6,179 nucleotides of DNA from Deltaproteobacteria bacterium (GTDB lineage Bacteria > Desulfobacterota > Desulfobacteria > Desulfobacterales > JAABPS01). Position 1 is the stretch's first letter, and each line of letters begins with the position of its first letter. The stretch spans positions 1 to 6,179 of the forward strand of contig JAFDFT010000285.1 of the NCBI GenBank assembly GCA_019309685.1, written 5' to 3'. Below, piece by piece: positions 5,440 to 6,179 of the stretch. The translations under genes and the position numbers were made by a program. A model generated the notes under the pieces. That model saw only the letters and a list, made by a program, of their open reading frames with translations. It had not been told where the DNA came from and did not search any database.

Positions 5440-6048
5440 ATGTCGATTATAACTATTTCTCGGCAATATGGTGCGGGTGGCAAAACCGTTGGTTCATTGG
5501 TAGCTGAAAAACTCGGGTATAAAGTATTTGATGACGAGATCATGCATGAAGTCGCCAGAAAAGCGAATGTATCAAAACACTGGGTAGAATCTGTTGATAA
5601 AGAGGCCGGCGGAAAATTACAGAGATTTTTATCCGGTATAATATCGAGAAATCTTGTCCAAAGAATTCTGGCTACAGAAGGCGGGTATATTGACGAAGAA
5701 ATTTACATTGATCTTCTTTATAAAGTGATTTCCCGGATAGCCGATGGAGGAAACGCAATAATTATCGGAAAGGGAGGTCAGTATATTTTAGAAGGTTTTG
5801 AAAACACGTATCACGTACTTCTGATAGCTGATAAGCTTGATAGGGTGAAATTTATAGAGGAAAACTATAATCTTTCCTCGAGTCAAGCAGTGAGGGTTGT
5901 AACAGCAAACGAAAAAAAACGAGCAAACCTGTTTCGAAAATTTGGTAAAGAAGGGTATGACAATCATGTTCACTATGATATGGTAGTAAACACAAGTGAA
6001 TTATCAATTGAAAAAGCCGCAAATATGATCTGCAAACTGGCGGGCTGA
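5440..6048 (+). CDS. Cytidylate-kinase-like family protein
   Basis: A 202-residue P-loop protein of the cytidylate-kinase-like family (Cytidylate_kin_2 type), distinct from true Cmk. The start MSIITISRQYGAGGKTVGSL matches the family: ISRQ followed by the phosphate-binding loop GAGGKTVG (11-18). An LGYKVFDDEIMHEVARKA helix follows (25-42). IIIGKGGQYIL (107-117) corresponds to the family's GRGG segment. ADKLDRVKFI (130-139) and the basic stretch KKRANLFRKFG (159-169) correspond to the lid region, and YDMVVNTSELSIEKAANMI (179-197) to the C-terminal strand and helix. Length is normal for the family. Members are assumed to phosphorylate nucleotides or another small molecule, but most have no proven substrate. 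It is cytoplasmic, with no signal or membrane segment. It probably starts its own transcript, shared with the TTG-start gene 27 bp downstream. Confidence 0.88.
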   Translation: MSIITISRQYGAGGKTVGSLVAEKLGYKVFDDEIMHEVARKANVSKHWVESVDKEAGGKLQRFLSGIISRNLVQRILATEGGYIDEEIYIDLLYKVISRIADGGNAIIIGKGGQYILEGFENTYHVLLIADKLDRVKFIEENYNLSSSQAVRVVTANEKKRANLFRKFGKEGYDNHVHYDMVVNTSELSIEKAANMICKLAG

Positions 6049-6075
6049 AATAATAAAATAGGAGTGCAATTTTAG

Positions 6076-6179
6076 TTGAAGCCTTCCGAAATTTTTATTG
6101 ATCTCCATGTAGCTGACAATCAGGAAACTTTATCCATAATAAACAATTTCAATATCACTCCCTCCGTTGTAAAAAGTCA
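6076..6179 (+). CDS. Start of an unrecognised gene, cut by the window edge
   Basis: A frame opens at TTG 6076 and stays open for the remaining 34 codons. It starts KPSEIFIDLHVADNQETLSI, then continues with INNFNITPSVVKS. A TAG directly precedes the TTG in the same frame and there is no in-frame ATG or GTG before the window ends, so TTG is the only early start. AGGAG (6060-6064) lies 11 nt upstream, slightly further than ideal. The 27-bp gap after the kinase gene suggests an operon. The sequence reads like the beta-alpha opening of a small soluble domain, but I do not recognise the family. Confidence 0.55.
   Translation, partial: MKPSEIFIDLHVADNQETLSIINNFNITPSVVKS

Overview
The window looks like part of the chromosome of an AT-rich bacterium (by eye about 35-40% G+C). 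All genes lie on the + strand. The combination of an MglA-type small GTPase, a DUF4388 protein with cyclic-nucleotide-binding-like domains, a single-domain PilZ protein, a long-form PurC and a cytidylate-kinase-like protein suggests a gliding, polar or signalling-rich member of the Desulfobacterota (Desulfobacterales-like) or a relative. This placement is inferred from gene content and protein style, not from a marker gene.

Layout. Positions 2-901 hold the 3' part of a TPR-type protein, closed by an intrinsic terminator that overlaps its stop codon. Next is a 258-bp intergenic stretch (902-1159). It is very AT-rich except for a roughly 100-bp block of about 48% G+C that contains a strong imperfect hairpin and looks like an inserted repeat. 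A signalling cluster follows: an MglA-like GTPase gene (1160-1771) interrupted by an in-frame TAA, a DUF4388/cNMP-like protein (1784-2959) and a PilZ protein (2985-3329). Then come purC (3407-4303) and, overlapping its end, a ParB-domain gene (4293-5244) whose first 33 codons are in a different frame from the rest. After a 195-bp gap with a 30-bp near-perfect palindrome and a TATAAT box lies a cytidylate-kinase-like gene (5440-6048). The window ends inside a further gene that appears to start with TTG (6076 onward).

How the genes fit together. The GTPase, DUF4388/cNMP and PilZ genes are closely spaced (12 and 25 bp) and probably form one transcription unit linking a polarity-type GTPase switch with second-messenger sensing. 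The PilZ protein keeps the canonical c-di-GMP-binding residues. Both cNMP-like domains of its neighbour have lost key phosphate-binding-cassette residues. purC is a housekeeping purine-biosynthesis gene, with the ParB-like gene translationally overlapped behind it.

The most notable point is that two genes less than 3 kb apart (mglA-like and parB-like) are each broken by a single lesion while the sequence on both sides stays well conserved. Recent gene decay, base-calling or assembly error, and recoding are all possible. The sequence alone cannot decide between them, though error or recent mutation is the simplest reading. I saw no CRISPR array, tRNA, rRNA or transposase gene.
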